Origin: Thioalkalivibrio sp. ALJ21
GTDB taxonomy: Bacteria > Pseudomonadota > Gammaproteobacteria > Ectothiorhodospirales > Ectothiorhodospiraceae
Length of the DNA stretch: 64,000 bases
Assembly (NCBI RefSeq): GCF_000378605.1
Contig: NZ_KB905155.1
Coordinates: forward strand, 868,001-932,000
Direction: 5' to 3'
In this document: positions 62,505 through 64,000 of the stretch, piece by piece
Position numbering within the stretch: the stretch's first letter is position 1
Layout of the letters: each line of letters begins with the position of its first letter
Notes under the pieces: model-generated
What the model was told of the DNA's origin: nothing
The model's database searches: none
The model's input: only the letters and a program-made list of their open reading frames with translations
Translations under genes and position numbers: made by a program

Positions 62505-62518
62505 TTGATGTATATCAA
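62505..62518. promoter_or_regulatory. FNR/ANR box between hemN and hpnD
   Basis: TTGATGTATATCAA matches the FNR consensus TTGAT-N4-ATCAA exactly. It lies 80 bp upstream of the hemN ATG and 89 bp upstream of the hpnD ATG. Regulation of hemN by FNR or ANR is well known in Proteobacteria. An effect on hpnD in the other direction is possible but inferred. Confidence 0.85.
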
Positions 62519-62607
62519 ACGTGGCTTCGATCACCGCCGCCATCCGCATCCCGGTCCCGCTGTGCTAGCCTTGCCGTCCCAAGACGGTACCCCGATCCCG
62601 AGCGCGT

Positions 62608-63465
62608 ATGTCCCCCGACGAATATTGCGAGGAGAAGGCCGCGAAGAGCGGCTCCAGCTTCTACTACGCATTCCGGTTCCTGGAGCCAGACCGGCGCCGT
62701 GCGATCACCGCGCTGTACGCGTTCTGCCGCGAGGTGGACGACATCGTCGACGAGGTCAGCGAGGAAAGCGTCGCGCGCACCAAGCTCCAGTGGTGGCGCG
62801 AGGAGATCGAGCGCCTGTTCGATCATCAGCCGCGCCACCCGATCACCCAGGCCCTGCAGCCGCATCTGGCGCCGTTTGATCTCAGCCGCGAGTATTTCGA
62901 CGAGATCATCGACGGCATGCAGATGGATCTCGACTACGACAGCTACCCCGACTTCACCACGCTGTCGCTGTATTGCTACCGCGCGGCCAGCGTGGTCGGG
63001 ATCCTGTCCGCCCATATCTTCGGCTTTTCGGACCGGCGCACGCTGAAATACGCGCATGACCTGGGGATGGCCCTGCAGCTGACCAACATCCTGCGCGACG
63101 TCCATGAAGACGCAATGCGCGGCCGGGTCTACATCCCGCTGGACGAGCTGAACAAGCACGGCGTAAAGCCCGAAGAATTTCAGGTCAACGTCACCGACGA
63201 CCGCCACCGCGCCCTGTTCGCCGAACAGGCCGAACGGGCCCGACGCTACTACCAGCGCGCAGAGGAGCACCTGCCCGCCGAGGACCGCTACCCCCAGCGC
63301 CCGGGCCTGATCATGGCCGCGATCTACCGCACCCTGCTCGACGAGATCCAGGACGACGGCTATCGCGTGCTGGAGCACCGCGTGCGGCTGACCCCGATCC
63401 GCAAGCTGTGGATCGCCTGGCGCACCGCGCGCCGCCTGAAGCGCGAATACCGCCGCGCGGGCTGA
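62608..63465 (+). CDS. hpnD: Presqualene diphosphate synthase HpnD
   Basis: HpnD condenses two farnesyl diphosphates to presqualene diphosphate. The 285-residue product has the Asp-rich motifs CREVDDIVDE (residues 40-49) and NILRDVHEDAMRGRVYIPLDE. The segment KLQWWREEIERLF is typical of the family. hpnE follows 13 bp downstream. It is separated from hpnC by the inverted hemN. Products may lead to hopanoids or free squalene; no cyclase gene (shc) is in the window. Confidence 0.95.
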   Translation: MSPDEYCEEKAAKSGSSFYYAFRFLEPDRRRAITALYAFCREVDDIVDEVSEESVARTKLQWWREEIERLFDHQPRHPITQALQPHLAPFDLSREYFDEIIDGMQMDLDYDSYPDFTTLSLYCYRAASVVGILSAHIFGFSDRRTLKYAHDLGMALQLTNILRDVHEDAMRGRVYIPLDELNKHGVKPEEFQVNVTDDRHRALFAEQAERARRYYQRAEEHLPAEDRYPQRPGLIMAAIYRTLLDEIQDDGYRVLEHRVRLTPIRKLWIAWRTARRLKREYRRAG

Positions 63466-63478
63466 CCCCGCCCGCCCC

Positions 63479-64000
63479 ATGGCCGCCGTTCCCGCATCGC
63501 ATCCGGTCGTCGTGCTCGGCGCCGGCTGGGCCGGCCTGACCGCCGCACTGACCTTGGCCCGGGCCGGCATCGCGGTCCATCTGATCGAGGCCGCCGCGAC
63601 CGCAGGCGGGCGCGCCCGCAGCCTGAACCGCGACGGTGCGGAGCTGGACAACGGCCAGCACGTGCTGGTCGGCGCCTGTCACGCCACCCTGGAACAACTG
63701 CGCTCGGTCGGCACCGAGCCGGAGCGCGCCTTCGCGGCCCTGCCGTTCGGCCTGCGCATGCATGCACCGGGGAATCCTCACCCGGCCTTCTCCCTGGAAC
63801 CCCGCTCTCCGCGCCTGCCGGCCCTCGCCGGTGGCCTGTGGAAAAGCCTTGCCGGCACCCCGCTGCACAGACGCCTTCCGGCCCTGCTCGGGGCGGCCTC
63901 GATCCTGCATCGGCCGCTGGACGAAGACATCGACGTACTCGAATGGCTGCAGGCGCGCCGTCAGCCGGACACGCTGATCCGCCAGCTATGGGAACCGCTG
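63479..64000 (+). CDS. hpnE: Hydroxysqualene dehydroxylase HpnE, 3' end outside window
   Basis: HpnE is an FAD amine-oxidase-fold enzyme that reduces hydroxysqualene to squalene. The visible 174 residues contain the dinucleotide motif VVVLGAGWAGLTAAL, the IEAAATAGGRARS block and ELDNGQHVLVGA, as expected. The rest lies beyond the window end. It follows hpnD directly and completes the hpnC-D-E set. Confidence 0.93.
   Translation, partial: MAAVPASHPVVVLGAGWAGLTAALTLARAGIAVHLIEAAATAGGRARSLNRDGAELDNGQHVLVGACHATLEQLRSVGTEPERAFAALPFGLRMHAPGNPHPAFSLEPRSPRLPALAGGLWKSLAGTPLHRRLPALLGAASILHRPLDEDIDVLEWLQARRQPDTLIRQLWEPL

Overview
This window is GC-rich, densely packed chromosomal DNA from a gammaproteobacterium. 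The core gene order (rpsB-tsf-pyrH-frr-uppS-cdsA-dxr-rseP-bamA-skp-lpxD-fabZ-lpxA ... rnhB-dnaE-accA-tilS ... pyrG-kdsA-eno-ftsB-ispD-ispF, with map-glnD divergent from rpsB) is the classic gammaproteobacterial arrangement. Lipid A genes of the GlcN3N type, squalene/hopanoid genes, a Sia signalling cassette and Pseudomonas-like REP sequences suggest an Ectothiorhodospiraceae-like (Thioalkalivibrio-type) organism. That placement is inference; no rRNA gene is present.

Region 1 (1-9.7 kb) handles cobalamin. A translationally coupled minus-strand operon, bluB-cbiB-cobD-cobQ-cobU followed by cobT (cut by the window edge), attaches and builds the lower ligand. It is preceded by a clear cobalamin riboswitch. 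Divergent from it are the B12 importer genes btuF-btuC-btuD, then a pirin gene. Two REP-type inverted pairs lie here. Region 2 (9.7-17.4 kb) carries glpK, a small VOC-fold protein, and the conserved set ispF, ispD, ftsB, eno, kdsA and pyrG.

Region 3 (17.4-22.1 kb) is an insertion between the normally adjacent tilS and pyrG. It holds a 270-bp element with terminal inverted repeats and a SiaABCD-type c-di-GMP signalling operon headed by a periplasmic binding protein. Region 4 (22.2-44.7 kb) continues the core: tilS, accA, dnaE and rnhB, then the lipid A, envelope, isoprenoid and translation genes up to rpsB. Within it the block gnnA-gnnB-lpxB is inverted relative to the surrounding operon. Both edges of that block carry remnants of the same repeat that ends the 270-bp element, which suggests repeat-mediated inversion.

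Region 5 (45-55.3 kb) has map and glnD, a ZorA/ZorB-like (MotA/MotB-like) membrane motor pair without other defence genes, a PhnD-like binding protein, a DoxX protein, the second 270-bp element in opposite orientation, and a large PAS-GGDEF-EAL protein. Region 6 (55.3-64 kb) contains wrbA behind an AT-rich palindromic promoter region, an MTA/SAH deaminase, ubiG, gph, rmuC, and the squalene genes hpnC, hpnD and hpnE (cut by the window edge). The squalene set is interrupted by an inverted hemN that has a perfect FNR-type box upstream.

No tRNA, rRNA, CRISPR array or complete transposase gene was recognised. The most notable items are the inverted gnnA-gnnB-lpxB block with repeat remnants at its breakpoints, the pair of 270-bp structured elements, the Sia insertion, and the orphan ZorAB-like pair.
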